This document shows positions 40,074 through 48,467 of a DNA stretch of 64,000 nt, piece after piece. Position numbers and translations under genes: made by a program. A model generated the notes under the pieces. It made no database searches and had not been told where the DNA came from. It worked only from the letters and a program-made list of their open reading frames with translations. This stretch comes from Kutzneria buriramensis (GTDB taxonomy: Bacteria > Actinomycetota > Actinomycetes > Mycobacteriales > Pseudonocardiaceae). Position 1 is the first letter of the stretch. The number at the start of each line of letters is the position of its first letter. The stretch covers positions 620,001 to 684,000 of the forward strand of contig NZ_QUNO01000003.1 of the NCBI RefSeq assembly GCF_003387475.1, in the 5' to 3' direction.

Positions 40074-42509
40074 TTACTCCTCTTCCTCGGGGTCGTCGCC
40101 GGGGACGCCGCCGCCGCGGATGGTGTACAGGACGGAGTCGAGTTCGTCGGGCTTGATGAGGACCTCGCGGGCCTTGGAGCCCTCGGAGGGGCCGACGACG
40201 CCGCGGGTCTCGAGGAGGTCCATGAGGCGGCCGGCCTTGGCGAAGCCCACGCGGAGCTTGCGCTGGAGCATGGACGTGGAGCCGAACTGGCTGGTGACGA
40301 TGAGCTCCGTGGCCTGCACGAGGAGGTCGAGGTCGTCGCCGATGTCGGCGTCGATCTCCTTCTTCTCGGCGGACTTCGCCGAGGTGACGCCGTCGGTGTA
40401 GTCGGGCTGGGCCTGCTCCCGGGTGAAGGCCACGATGTTGTTGATCTCGTCGTCGCCGACGTAGGCGCCCTGGATGCGGACGGGCTTCGCCGCCCCCATG
40501 GGCAGGAACAGGCCGTCGCCCATGCCGATGAGCTTCTCGGCGCCGGGCTGGTCGAGGATGACGCGGGAGTCGGTCAGCGACGACGTGGCGAAGGCCAGCC
40601 GGGACGGCACGTTGGTCTTGATGAGGCCGGTGACGACGTCCACCGACGGCCGCTGGGTGGCGAGCACCAGGTGGATGCCGGCGGCGCGGGCCTTCTGGGT
40701 GATGCGGACGATGGCGTCCTCGACGTCGCGGGGCGCGGTCATCATGAGGTCGGCGAGCTCGTCGACGATGGCGAGAATGTAGGGCCGCGGCCGGTATTCG
40801 CGCTCGGAGCCGGGCGGCGCGGTGATCTCGCCGGACCGCACCTTGCGGTTGAAGTCGTCGATGTGCCGGACCTTGTTGACCTGCATGTCCTGGTACCGCT
40901 GCTCCATCTCCTCCACCAGCCAGGCCAGCGCGGCGGCGGCCTTCTTCGGCTGGGTGATGATGGGCGTGATCAGGTGCGGAATGCCCTCGTACGGCGTGAG
41001 TTCGACCATCTTCGGGTCGATCAGGATCATCCGGCACTCGTCGGGCGTGGCCCGCGCCAGCAGCGACACCAGCATCGAGTTGACGAAGCTCGACTTGCCG
41101 GAGCCGGTGGAGCCGGCGACCAGCAGGTGCGGCATCTTCGCCAGGTTCGCGGTCACGAAGTGACCCTCGATGTCCTTGCCCAGACCGACGATCAGCGGGT
41201 GCTGGTCCTGCACGGTGCTGGGCGCCTTCAGGACGTCGCTGAGCCGGACCATCTCGCGGTCGCTGTTGGGCACCTCGATGCCCACGGCGGACTTGCCGGG
41301 GATCGGCGCGAGCAGCCGCACGTTGTCGGTGGCGGCGGCGTACGCGATGTTCTTGGTCAGGGCGGTGATCTTCTCGACCTTCACGCCCGGCCCGAGCTCG
41401 ACCTCGTACCGGGTGACGGTCGGGCCGCGGGTGAAGCCGGTGACCTGCGCGTCGATGGAGAACTGCTCCAGCACGCCGGTGATGGCCTCGATCATGGAGT
41501 CGTTGGCCCGGCTACGCGACTTCGGCGGATCCCCGGCCTGGAGCATGTCCAGCGACGGCAAGGTGTAGTCGCCCTCGACGGCTCGTGGCGCGACAGGCTT
41601 CTCTGCCGCGGCGGGGGCCTTGCGCGGCGCGGCGGGCTTGGCCACGGGCCGGGCGACCGGTTCGGGCTCGTCGGTCGGAAGTTCCAGCTGCTGCGGCGCT
41701 TCCTCGGCGTCGGCGGCCTGACGGCGTCGCGACGGCCGCCGCAGCCGCACAGCCGAGCTGTCCTTCTCGGTGACGTCGTCGGTGGGTGTGGCCTCCGAAG
41801 CCGACGGCGACGTCGAAGTCGACGGCGTGGCCGACTGGTCGACCAGCGCACGGAGTCGGTTCGGCACCTCGCGAATGGGCGTGCCGGTGAGCAGCAGCAC
41901 GCCGTACACGGCGACGAGTCCGAGCAGCGGCACGGCAACCCAGCCGGTGAGGCCCTGGGCGAGGAAATGCCCGGCGAGCCAACCGAGCGCGCCGCCGGCG
42001 TCGCCGCTCTCGGAGGCGAGTTCGGGCGCGCCGAGGAACAGGTGCAGCAGGCCGAGCACGGACAGTCCGAGCAGCACCATGCCGAAGACGATGCGGGGCC
42101 GCGCCTCGGGCAGCGGGTCGGACCGCATCAGCACGACGCCGATGAACAGCAGCACCAGCGGCAGCACGTAGGCGGCGGCGCCGATGACGCTGCGCACCGC
42201 CATGTCCAGCCAGCCGCCGACGGGGCCGCCGGCGTGCCACCAGACGCCCGCGGCGAAGATCACGCCGAGCCCGATCATCACCATCGCCAGGCCGTCCCGG
42301 CGGTGCGCGGGGTCGAGCTCCTTGGTCCGCCCGACCGCGCGGGCGATGCCGCCGAGGCCCTTGGCCACGACGCCCCAACTCGCCTTCGCCGGGCTGGCGG
42401 CGGGCTTCCGTGCCGCCGCCTTGCCCCGGGGCTTGGTCGCGGGACGGGGCTTGGACGTGCTTCTCCCGCGCGTGGGGGTCCGCTTCGAAGTCGTCGTCCG
42501 GCCTGCCAT
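40074..42509 (-). CDS. ftsK: DNA translocase FtsK
   Basis: 811 residues. The N-terminus is basic and Lys/Pro/Ala-rich (1-50). Four or five transmembrane helices follow (about 70-200), then an acidic linker. The FtsK/SpoIIIE motor has Walker A VAGSTGSGKSSFVNSMLVS (about residue 463), Walker B YILAIVDELADLMM and TQRPSVDVVTG. The C-terminal gamma winged helix (STSMLQRKLRVGFAKAGRLMDLLE) recognises KOPS. It pumps chromosomes through the septum. Start ATG 42509, leaderless. It converges on the wHTH ORF with 3 bases between stops. Confidence 0.96.
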   Translation of the reverse strand: MAGRTTTSKRTPTRGRSTSKPRPATKPRGKAAARKPAASPAKASWGVVAKGLGGIARAVGRTKELDPAHRRDGLAMVMIGLGVIFAAGVWWHAGGPVGGWLDMAVRSVIGAAAYVLPLVLLFIGVVLMRSDPLPEARPRIVFGMVLLGLSVLGLLHLFLGAPELASESGDAGGALGWLAGHFLAQGLTGWVAVPLLGLVAVYGVLLLTGTPIREVPNRLRALVDQSATPSTSTSPSASEATPTDDVTEKDSSAVRLRRPSRRRQAADAEEAPQQLELPTDEPEPVARPVAKPAAPRKAPAAAEKPVAPRAVEGDYTLPSLDMLQAGDPPKSRSRANDSMIEAITGVLEQFSIDAQVTGFTRGPTVTRYEVELGPGVKVEKITALTKNIAYAAATDNVRLLAPIPGKSAVGIEVPNSDREMVRLSDVLKAPSTVQDQHPLIVGLGKDIEGHFVTANLAKMPHLLVAGSTGSGKSSFVNSMLVSLLARATPDECRMILIDPKMVELTPYEGIPHLITPIITQPKKAAAALAWLVEEMEQRYQDMQVNKVRHIDDFNRKVRSGEITAPPGSEREYRPRPYILAIVDELADLMMTAPRDVEDAIVRITQKARAAGIHLVLATQRPSVDVVTGLIKTNVPSRLAFATSSLTDSRVILDQPGAEKLIGMGDGLFLPMGAAKPVRIQGAYVGDDEINNIVAFTREQAQPDYTDGVTSAKSAEKKEIDADIGDDLDLLVQATELIVTSQFGSTSMLQRKLRVGFAKAGRLMDLLETRGVVGPSEGSKAREVLIKPDELDSVLYTIRGGGVPGDDPEEEE

Positions 42510-42515
42510 GCCCCT

Positions 42516-42521
42516 ACGGTA
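42516..42521 (-). promoter_or_regulatory. -10 element for leaderless ftsK mRNA
   Basis: TACCGT on the minus strand lies exactly 6 bases before the ATG. Confidence 0.5.
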
Positions 42522-42581
42522 GCCCTTTCACTTCCGTCACATACGTCACGGCAGCGCAACTCGCTGATCGAGACTGGCCCC

Positions 42582-43496
42582 GTGACCACCGCACGTGTCC
42601 GCGCCACCCTGGCCAGCCTGCTCTCCGCGATCACCTTCGGCTTCTCCGGGCTGCCGGCCAAGGTGGCCTACGACGCCGGCTTCACGCCGCTCCAGGTCAC
42701 GGCCGTCCGCATCGTGCTGACGGCGCTCGTGCTGCTCGCCTTCGTCGCCCCGTTCACCGGCCTGCCGAGGCCGGCGTCGTGGCGGCTCGTGCTCGGCTAC
42801 GCCCTGCTCGGCGTGATCGGCAGCCCGCTGCTGTACTTCGTGGCGGTCTCCCGCATCCCGGTCGGCGTGGCGATGGTGCTGGAGTTCCTCGCCCCGGTGC
42901 TGGTCGCGCTGTGGATCCGGTTCGTGCGGCGCACCCGCCTGCCCGCCTCGATGTGGGTCGGCACCGTGCTGGCGCTGGTCGGGTTGGCGATGATCGCCCA
43001 GCTCTTCGACGGGGTGCGGTTCGACCTGGTCGGCACGCTCGCCGGGCTCGGCGCGGCGGTGGGCACGGCCGCGTACTACCTGATCGGCGAGCACGCCGCC
43101 AAGGACGGCGACCCGCTGGCGCTGACCACCGGCGGCATGGTGGTCGGCGCGGTGCTGATCAGCCTGGTCAGCCCGCCGTGGGCGCTGCCGTGGCACGCCA
43201 TGACGACACCCACGGTGATCGGCCCGGTGTGGCTGGGCCTGGTGCTGTTGGCGCTGGTCAGCACGGCTTTCGCGTACGTCGCCGGGGTCGTGGCGCTGCG
43301 ACACCTGCCGTCGGCCGCGGCGTCCGTGCTGGGGCTGGTGGAGCCGCTCGTCGCCACGCTGGCGGCGTGGTGGGTGCTGGGCCAGGTGCTGACCTGGGGT
43401 CAGGTCGTCGGGGCCGTCGTGCTGTTGGCCGGCGCCGCCATCGTGCAGGTCGCCGCCGGCCGTCGCATCGAGCCGGACACCCCGCCGGCGCTGTGA
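42582..43496 (+). CDS. EamA-family drug/metabolite exporter
   Basis: A 304-residue protein with ten transmembrane helices in two EamA halves (SLLSAITFGFSGLPAKVAYDAG ... and TLAGLGAAVGTAAYYLIGEHAA ...). The second half ends with LPSAAASVLGLVEPLVATLAAWWVLGQ, the RhtA-like signature. RhtA-type members export threonine, homoserine or other small metabolites. Start GTG 42582, with GAGACT 6 bases upstream fitting the leaderless pattern weakly. It is divergent from ftsK and convergent with rnj, 4 bases apart. Confidence 0.85.
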   Translation: MTTARVRATLASLLSAITFGFSGLPAKVAYDAGFTPLQVTAVRIVLTALVLLAFVAPFTGLPRPASWRLVLGYALLGVIGSPLLYFVAVSRIPVGVAMVLEFLAPVLVALWIRFVRRTRLPASMWVGTVLALVGLAMIAQLFDGVRFDLVGTLAGLGAAVGTAAYYLIGEHAAKDGDPLALTTGGMVVGAVLISLVSPPWALPWHAMTTPTVIGPVWLGLVLLALVSTAFAYVAGVVALRHLPSAAASVLGLVEPLVATLAAWWVLGQVLTWGQVVGAVVLLAGAAIVQVAAGRRIEPDTPPAL

Positions 43497-43500
43497 GAAC

Positions 43501-45198
43501 TCAGACCGGGATCACCGTGGGGATGATCATCGGCCGGCGGCGGTAGGACTCGGCGACCCAGCGGCCGACGACGCGGCGCACGGCCTGGGCGATGCGGTGC
43601 GTGTCGGTGATGCCCTCGGCCTCGGTCCGCGACAGCTCCATCTCCACCAGCGGCACGACCTGGTCCAGGGCCTTGGGATCGTCGGAGAAGCCGCGGCCGG
43701 AGATGGTCGGCGGCGCGACGGCCCGGCCACTAGCGGTGTCCACGGCGACGGTGATGCTGATGAAGCCGCCCTCGCCGAGGATGAGCCGGTCGGACAGGGT
43801 GGACTCACCGACGTCGCCGACCGACAGGCCGTCCACGTAGACGTGCCCGACCTCGACCCGCCCGGAGATGGCGGCCTTGCCGTCGACCAGGTCGACGACG
43901 ACGCCGTCCTCGGCGATGACCACCTGCTCGGCGGCGACGCCGGTGCGGATGGCCAGCTCGGCGTTGGCCCGCAGGTGCTTCCACTCGCCGTGCACGGGCA
44001 TCACGTTGCTGGGCCGCACCGCGTTGTACAGGAACAGCAGCTCACCGGCGGCGGCGTGGCCGGACACGTGCACCTTGGCGTTGCCCTGGTGCACCACGTG
44101 CGCGCCTAGCCGGACGAGGCCGTTGACGACGCCGAACACGGCGGTCTCGTTGCCGGGGATCATGGAGCTGGCCAGCACGACGGTGTCGCCGGAGCGGATG
44201 GAGATCTGCCGGTGCTCGCCGCGGGCCATCCGGGACAGCGCCGACAGCGGCTCGCCCTGCGACCCGGTGGACACGAACAAGACCTCGTCCTCGGGCATCA
44301 GCATCGCGGCGTCGAGGTCGACGAGCAGCCCGTCCGGCACGTGCAGCAGCCCCAGGTCGGCGGCGATGCCCATGTTGCGGACCATGGACCGGCCGACGAG
44401 CGCGATCCGGCGGCCGTGCTTCACCGCGACGTCGAGGATCTGCTGCACCCGGTGCACGTGGCTGGCGAAACAGGCCACGATGACCCGCTGCGTCGCCTTG
44501 CCGATGACCTGGTCCAGCACCGGCCCGATCTCCCGCTCGGGGGTGACGAAGCCGGGCACCTCGGCGTTGGTGGAGTCGACCAGGAACAGGTCGACGCCCT
44601 CGTCACCGAGCCGGTGGAAGCCGGCCAGGTCGGTGAGCCGGTTGTCCAGCGGCAGCTGGTCGAGCTTGATGTCGCCGGTGTGCAGGACCAGGCCGGCCGC
44701 GGTGCGGATGGCGATCGCGATGGCGTCCGGGATGGAGTGGTTGACGGCGAAGTACTCCAGCTCGAACGGCCCGTGCTGGGTGCGCTCGCCCTCGGCCACC
44801 TCGACCAGCACGGGCGAGAGCCGGTGCTCCTTGCACTTGGCGGCCAGCAGCGCGAGCGTGAACTTGGAGCCGATGACCGGCACATCGGGGCGGCTGCGCA
44901 GGAGGAACGGCGCGGCGCCGATGTGGTCCTCGTGGCCGTGCGTGAGCACGATGGCCTCGATGTCGTCCAGGCGGTCCTCGATGGCGCGGAAGTCCGGCAG
45001 GATCAGGTCGACGCCGGGCTGCATGTCCTCGGGGAACAGCACGCCGCAGTCGACGATGAGCAGCCGGCCGGCGTGCTCGAACACGGTCATGTTTCGGCCG
45101 ACCTCGCCGATTCCGCCCAGCGCGACGATGCGCAGGCCGCCGTCGGCCAGCGGGGGCGGGTTGTTGCTCGGACGAGAGGGAATGATCACGTCGGTCAT
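43501..45198 (-). CDS. rnj: Ribonuclease J
   Basis: A 565-residue metallo-beta-lactamase/beta-CASP nuclease. VLTHGHEDHIGAAPFLL supplies the zinc ligands, with later HTGDIKLDQ and the beta-CASP region STNAEVPGF; the C-terminal RNase J domain contains PVHGEWKHLRANAELA. It has 5' exonuclease and endonuclease activity in mRNA decay and rRNA maturation. The ATG start overlaps the dapA stop (ATGA), giving the conserved dapA-rnj pair. Confidence 0.95.
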   Translation of the reverse strand: MTDVIIPSRPSNNPPPLADGGLRIVALGGIGEVGRNMTVFEHAGRLLIVDCGVLFPEDMQPGVDLILPDFRAIEDRLDDIEAIVLTHGHEDHIGAAPFLLRSRPDVPVIGSKFTLALLAAKCKEHRLSPVLVEVAEGERTQHGPFELEYFAVNHSIPDAIAIAIRTAAGLVLHTGDIKLDQLPLDNRLTDLAGFHRLGDEGVDLFLVDSTNAEVPGFVTPEREIGPVLDQVIGKATQRVIVACFASHVHRVQQILDVAVKHGRRIALVGRSMVRNMGIAADLGLLHVPDGLLVDLDAAMLMPEDEVLFVSTGSQGEPLSALSRMARGEHRQISIRSGDTVVLASSMIPGNETAVFGVVNGLVRLGAHVVHQGNAKVHVSGHAAAGELLFLYNAVRPSNVMPVHGEWKHLRANAELAIRTGVAAEQVVIAEDGVVVDLVDGKAAISGRVEVGHVYVDGLSVGDVGESTLSDRLILGEGGFISITVAVDTASGRAVAPPTISGRGFSDDPKALDQVVPLVEMELSRTEAEGITDTHRIAQAVRRVVGRWVAESYRRRPMIIPTVIPV

Positions 45199-46106
45199 GC
45201 GGCCACCTCCAGGCCCAGCGAGCGCAGCACATCGGCGAGCATGGCGGTCTGCTCCGCGGTGGCCGGCACCAGCGGCAGCCTCGGCTCGCCGACGTCGATG
45301 CCGGTCAGCCGCAGCGCGGTCTTGGCGAAGATCACGCCGCCGATCGCGGCCATCGCGCGGTGCAGCGGCAGCAGCTCGTTGTGCACGGCCCGAGCGCCGG
45401 CCAGGTCGTCGGCCTCCACGGCCTCGACCATGGCGCGCAGTCGGTGGCCGACGACGTGCCCGATGACGCTGACCATGCCGACGGCGCCGACGGACAGCCA
45501 CGGCAGGTTCAGCGGGTCGTCGCCGGAGTACAGCGCGAGATCCGTGCCGGAGATCACCTCGCTGCCGGCCAGCAGGTCGCCCTTGGCGTCCTTGACGGCC
45601 ACGATGCGCGGGTGGTCGGCGAGCTGGCGGATGGTGTCCACCTCGATCGGCACCACCGCGCGCGCCGGGATGTCGTACAGCATCACGGGCAGGCCGGTGG
45701 CGTCGGCGACGGCCCGGAAGTGGGCGTAGACACCGGCCTGCGGCGGCCGCGAGTAGTACGGCGTCACCGACAGGATGCCGTGCGCGCCGGCCTTCTCGAT
45801 CAGCTGCACCTGACGCACCGAGTGCGCGGTGTCGTAGCTGCCGGCGCCGGAGACCACGGTCGCGCGGTCGCCGACGGCGTCCACCACGGCCCGCACCAGC
45901 TCGGCCTTCTCGCCCTCGGTGGTGGTCGGCGACTCGCCGGTGGTGCCGTTGACCACGAGCCCGTCATGCCCGAGGTCCACCAGCCGGGCCGCCAACTCCT
46001 GGGCTTTGTCCAGGTCGAGCGCGCCGTCCCGGTCGAACGGTGTGATCATGGCGGTGAGCACCCGGCCGAAGGGCCGTCCTGGTGCGCTGGTGGGACTCCC
46101 GGTCAT
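45195..46106 (-). CDS. dapA: 4-hydroxy-tetrahydrodipicolinate synthase
   Basis: 303 residues from the ATG at 46106 (a TTG at 46112 is possible). DHDPS motifs are GLVVNGTTGESPTTT, SVTPYYSRP with the catalytic Tyr, and IVAVKDAKGDL with the Schiff-base Lys. It condenses pyruvate with aspartate semialdehyde in lysine/diaminopimelate synthesis. TAGCGT sits 7 bases upstream of the ATG, so the mRNA is probably leaderless. It heads the dapA-rnj unit. Confidence 0.95.
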   Translation of the reverse strand: MTGSPTSAPGRPFGRVLTAMITPFDRDGALDLDKAQELAARLVDLGHDGLVVNGTTGESPTTTEGEKAELVRAVVDAVGDRATVVSGAGSYDTAHSVRQVQLIEKAGAHGILSVTPYYSRPPQAGVYAHFRAVADATGLPVMLYDIPARAVVPIEVDTIRQLADHPRIVAVKDAKGDLLAGSEVISGTDLALYSGDDPLNLPWLSVGAVGMVSVIGHVVGHRLRAMVEAVEADDLAGARAVHNELLPLHRAMAAIGGVIFAKTALRLTGIDVGEPRLPLVPATAEQTAMLADVLRSLGLEVAA

Positions 46107-46113
46107 GGCCAAG

Positions 46114-46119
46114 ACGCTA
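46114..46119 (-). promoter_or_regulatory. -10 element for leaderless dapA mRNA
   Basis: TAGCGT on the minus strand lies 7 bases before the ATG. Confidence 0.45.
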
Positions 46120-46171
46120 CCCGGTCAGGTCACGGACCAGCATCGCGAGGCCTTGGAGCCCTCCGACCCGG

Positions 46172-46330
46172 TCGCGAGGCCCCGCCGATGCTTCGCACGG
46201 TTGCTGGATTTCGATCGGCCGCCACCCACCGCACCCACCACCGAGCCCGATGCGGCTGATCGAAATCCAGCAAGGGCGAGGCCCCGGCCCCAAGGGGCCG
46301 AGCCGCGACGCCGAAGGCGGCGCCAAACAC
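46172..46330 (-). repeat. REP-like palindromic element, copy A
   Basis: Core arms TTGCTGGATTTCGATC (46201-46216) and GATCGAAATCCAGCAA (46258-46273) are perfect 16-base inverted repeats with a 41-base spacer. Flanking similarity to copy B (for example the CGCCTTCGGCG hairpin and GCATCGGCG segment) extends over about 150 bases in inverted orientation. It lies in the gap between dapA and the TIGR03085 gene. Short ORFs crossing it are not genes. Confidence 0.8.
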
Positions 46331-46334
46331 ACAG

Positions 46335-46961
46335 TCACACGCCGCGATCGAGGCCCTTGACCCGTGCCACCGCGGTCTGCTCGCCGTCGAACTCCAGGCG
46401 CACCTGGTCCCGTCCGGACAGGAACAGCACGAGCTCACCGGGCTCGCCGGTGATCGTCACGGTGTTCGGGCCGCGCTTGGCGACGACCTCGCTCCCGTTG
46501 GGACGGCGCAGGATCACGCCGACGGGGCTGTTGCGGAAGGTCAGCTTGCTGCTGCGGGACAGCATCTTCCACAGCGCGGCGTCGCGCACCGGCTCCGGGG
46601 CCCGCGGCTCCCAGTCGGGCTGGGCCCGCCGCAGGTCCTCCAGGTGCACGAACATCTCGACGGTGTTGGCGAGCTCGTCGAAGCCGGGGATGGCGAACAC
46701 CGACAGCGCCGGCGGGCCGCTGCGCACCAGGTCGATCAGCTGCGGCCACGGCTTCTCGGCGTAGGAGTCCTGCACCCGCTGGGTGTGCGGGGCGAACGCC
46801 TTGAGCACGATGCCCGGCGAGGCGTCGATGCGCCGCTCCCGGACGGCCAGGTGCGCGGCCAGGTCGCGGGCGGTCCAGCCCTCGCACAGGGTCGGGGCGT
46901 CCGGCCCCAGGTCCTCGAACGCCTCGCAGATCAGCCGGCGTTCCTCGCTCGCCACGCCCAT
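46335..46961 (-). CDS. TIGR03085-family metal-binding protein (DinB-like/mycothiol-dependent fold)
   Basis: A 208-residue protein. ERRLICEAFEDLGPDAPTLCEGWTARDLAAHLAVRERRIDASPG is the helical N-terminus of the actinobacterial TIGR03085 group, related to mycothiol-dependent maleylpyruvate isomerase and DinB-fold metalloenzymes. Candidate metal His residues lie in AAHLAVRE and EMFVHLEDLRR. The function is unknown. Start ATG 46961, 3 bases after the thyX stop, so it is likely co-transcribed with thyX. Confidence 0.85.
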   Translation of the reverse strand: MGVASEERRLICEAFEDLGPDAPTLCEGWTARDLAAHLAVRERRIDASPGIVLKAFAPHTQRVQDSYAEKPWPQLIDLVRSGPPALSVFAIPGFDELANTVEMFVHLEDLRRAQPDWEPRAPEPVRDAALWKMLSRSSKLTFRNSPVGVILRRPNGSEVVAKRGPNTVTITGEPGELVLFLSGRDQVRLEFDGEQTAVARVKGLDRGV

Positions 46962-46964
46962 CGG

Positions 46965-47717
46965 TCAGCCCTCGGTCACGAACGGGCTGGAGGCCACCTC
47001 GGTGCCGTCGCCCAGCGTGGAGATGACGAAGTCCTCGAACACGTTCGCGGCGACCTTCTTGAGCTGGCGCAAGCACTCGATGGCCAGCGCGCGGATCTCC
47101 ACGTCGGCGCCCTCGGTGGCGCGCATGGCGACGAAGTGCCGCCAGGCCCGGTAGTTGCCGGTGACCACGATGCGGGTCTCGGTGGCGTTGGGCAGCACCG
47201 CGCGGGCGGCCTGCCGGGCCTGCTTGCGCCGCAGCGTGCCGCTGGGCACGTCGGCGAACTTCTTCTCCAGGCCCTCCAGCAGCTCGTTGTAGGCCTTGAC
47301 GCTGGCCTCGGCCGCCTCGACGAACTTGGCGTGCAGCTCCGGGTCGTTGGCGATGACGTCAGGCTCGACCATGGCTGCGTCGCGCTCGGGCACGTAGCGC
47401 TGGGACAGCTGCGAGTACGAGAAGTGCCGGTGCCGGATCAGCTCGTGGGTCAGCGACCGGGACAGCCCGCTCAGGTAGAAGCTGACCGTGCCGTGCTCCA
47501 GCACGGACAGGTGGCCGATCTCGATGATGTGCCGCAGGTAGCCGGCGTTGGTGGCGGTCCTGGGGTTCGGCTTGGACCACGACTGGTAGCAGGCGCGGCC
47601 GGCGAACTCGGCGAGCGCCTCGCCGCCGTCACCGTCGGTGGACCAGGGCACGTCCGCCGGCGGGAAGAACTCCGTCTTGGCGATGAGCTGCACCTTCAGC
47701 GGCACCGTCTCGGTCAC
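46965..47717 (-). CDS. thyX: FAD-dependent thymidylate synthase
   Basis: A 250-residue enzyme with the ThyX signature [17 protein letters not shown] (RHRx7S), [25 protein letters not shown], and [28 protein letters not shown]. It makes dTMP from dUMP using methylene-THF, FAD and NADPH. Start GTG 47717 with GGAG 10 bases upstream. A TACGCT hexamer at 47755-47760 (minus) may be its -10, placing one TGACGTCA-like palindrome at its -35 region. Confidence 0.95.
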   Translation of the reverse strand: MTETVPLKVQLIAKTEFFPPADVPWSTDGDGGEALAEFAGRACYQSWSKPNPRTATNAGYLRHIIEIGHLSVLEHGTVSFYLSGLSRSLTHELIRHRHFSYSQLSQRYVPERDAAMVEPDVIANDPELHAKFVEAAEASVKAYNELLEGLEKKFADVPSGTLRRKQARQAARAVLPNATETRIVVTGNYRAWRHFVAMRATEGADVEIRALAIECLRQLKKVAANVFEDFVISTLGDGTEVASSPFVTEG

Positions 47718-47774
47718 GAGTTGTGTCTCCTACTCCCCGGTGGCGATTCACCCGAGCGTAGACGACCGTGACCG

Positions 47775-47847
47775 TGACATCATGGCGACACCACCACTGA
47801 CGTCACAACCCTTGACTGACGTCACGAGTGATGTCAGAGTGACGTCA
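47775..47847. promoter_or_regulatory. Array of five TGACGTCA-type palindromes (operator)
   Basis: TGACGTCA occurs at 47798-47805, 47817-47824 and 47840-47847. One-mismatch copies are TGACATCA (47775-47782) and TGATGTCA (47829-47836). They overlay the promoter of the RHH gene (TTGACT at 47812-47817, 17-base spacer, CAGAGT at 47835-47840). The last site covers the start codon, so binding would block transcription. The leftmost copies may also touch the divergent thyX promoter. Confidence 0.75.
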
Positions 47848-48455
47848 TGGATCTCACGCCGTACATCGCAACGTTGCGCGAGGACCTCACGACCGCCGCC
47901 GCAGCCGGGGACGACCAGACCCGCCGCACCGCAGCCGTGCTGTCCGCCGCGCTGGAGCCGGCCGTCCGGCTGGCCATCATGAACGCGCTGTCGGACCTCG
48001 CCGCCGAGGTCACCGCGTCGCTCGACGACCACGTCGTCAGCCTGCGGCTGGACGGCCGGGACGTGAACGTGGTGGTCACCTCCACCGCGCCGGCCGACGA
48101 GCCCACCGCCGAGGACACCGCCGCGAGCGCCGCCTTCATCGGCGACCCGACCGGCGACATCAGCCGCATCACGGTCCGGCTCATGGAGGAGCTGAAGGCC
48201 AAGGCCGAGCAGGCCGCCTCCGCGCAGGGGCAGTCGCTGAACGCCTTCGTGGCGCAGGCCGTGCAGGGGGCGCTGAACAACCAGCACCGGGGCGGGCGCG
48301 GCCGGGGCCGCAACCGCGGCCAGTGGTGGGACGACAACCGGAACTGGGGCGGCCACGGCGGGGGCCGCGGCTGGCCGGGATGGAACGACCAGGGCCCGGG
48401 CCAGGGACGCGGCGGCCAGGGCGGCTCGCGCGTCAGCGGCTGGGTCGAGGGCTGA
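47847..48455 (+). CDS. Ribbon-helix-helix (HicB/Arc-like) DNA-binding protein with Gly/Arg-rich tail
   Basis: 202 residues. The N-terminal 90 form a helical plus beta domain of unknown type. Residues about 110-148 (DISRITVRLMEELKAKAEQAASAQGQSLNAFVAQAVQGAL) are a ribbon-helix-helix motif like those in HicB antitoxins. The last 50 residues are RGG-like (GRGRGRNRGQWW, GGHGGGRG), often nucleic-acid binding. The ATG at 47847 is 6 bases after CAGAGT, so the mRNA is leaderless. The TGACGTCA array over its promoter implies autorepression. No toxin gene is adjacent; a DUF4097 gene follows by 12 bases. Confidence 0.8.
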   Translation: MDLTPYIATLREDLTTAAAAGDDQTRRTAAVLSAALEPAVRLAIMNALSDLAAEVTASLDDHVVSLRLDGRDVNVVVTSTAPADEPTAEDTAASAAFIGDPTGDISRITVRLMEELKAKAEQAASAQGQSLNAFVAQAVQGALNNQHRGGRGRGRNRGQWWDDNRNWGGHGGGRGWPGWNDQGPGQGRGGQGGSRVSGWVEG

Positions 48456-48467
48456 GGGGTGGAGACG

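Noticed and set aside
40671-43496. 941-codon open frame spanning ftsK antisense and the EamA gene
   Set aside because: Only the last 305 codons (from 42582) encode the EamA protein; the rest is the antisense of ftsK.
46117-46438. Short ORFs with the C-WISIS/IEIQQ peptide
   Set aside because: They are translations of the REP-like palindrome and carry no protein signal.
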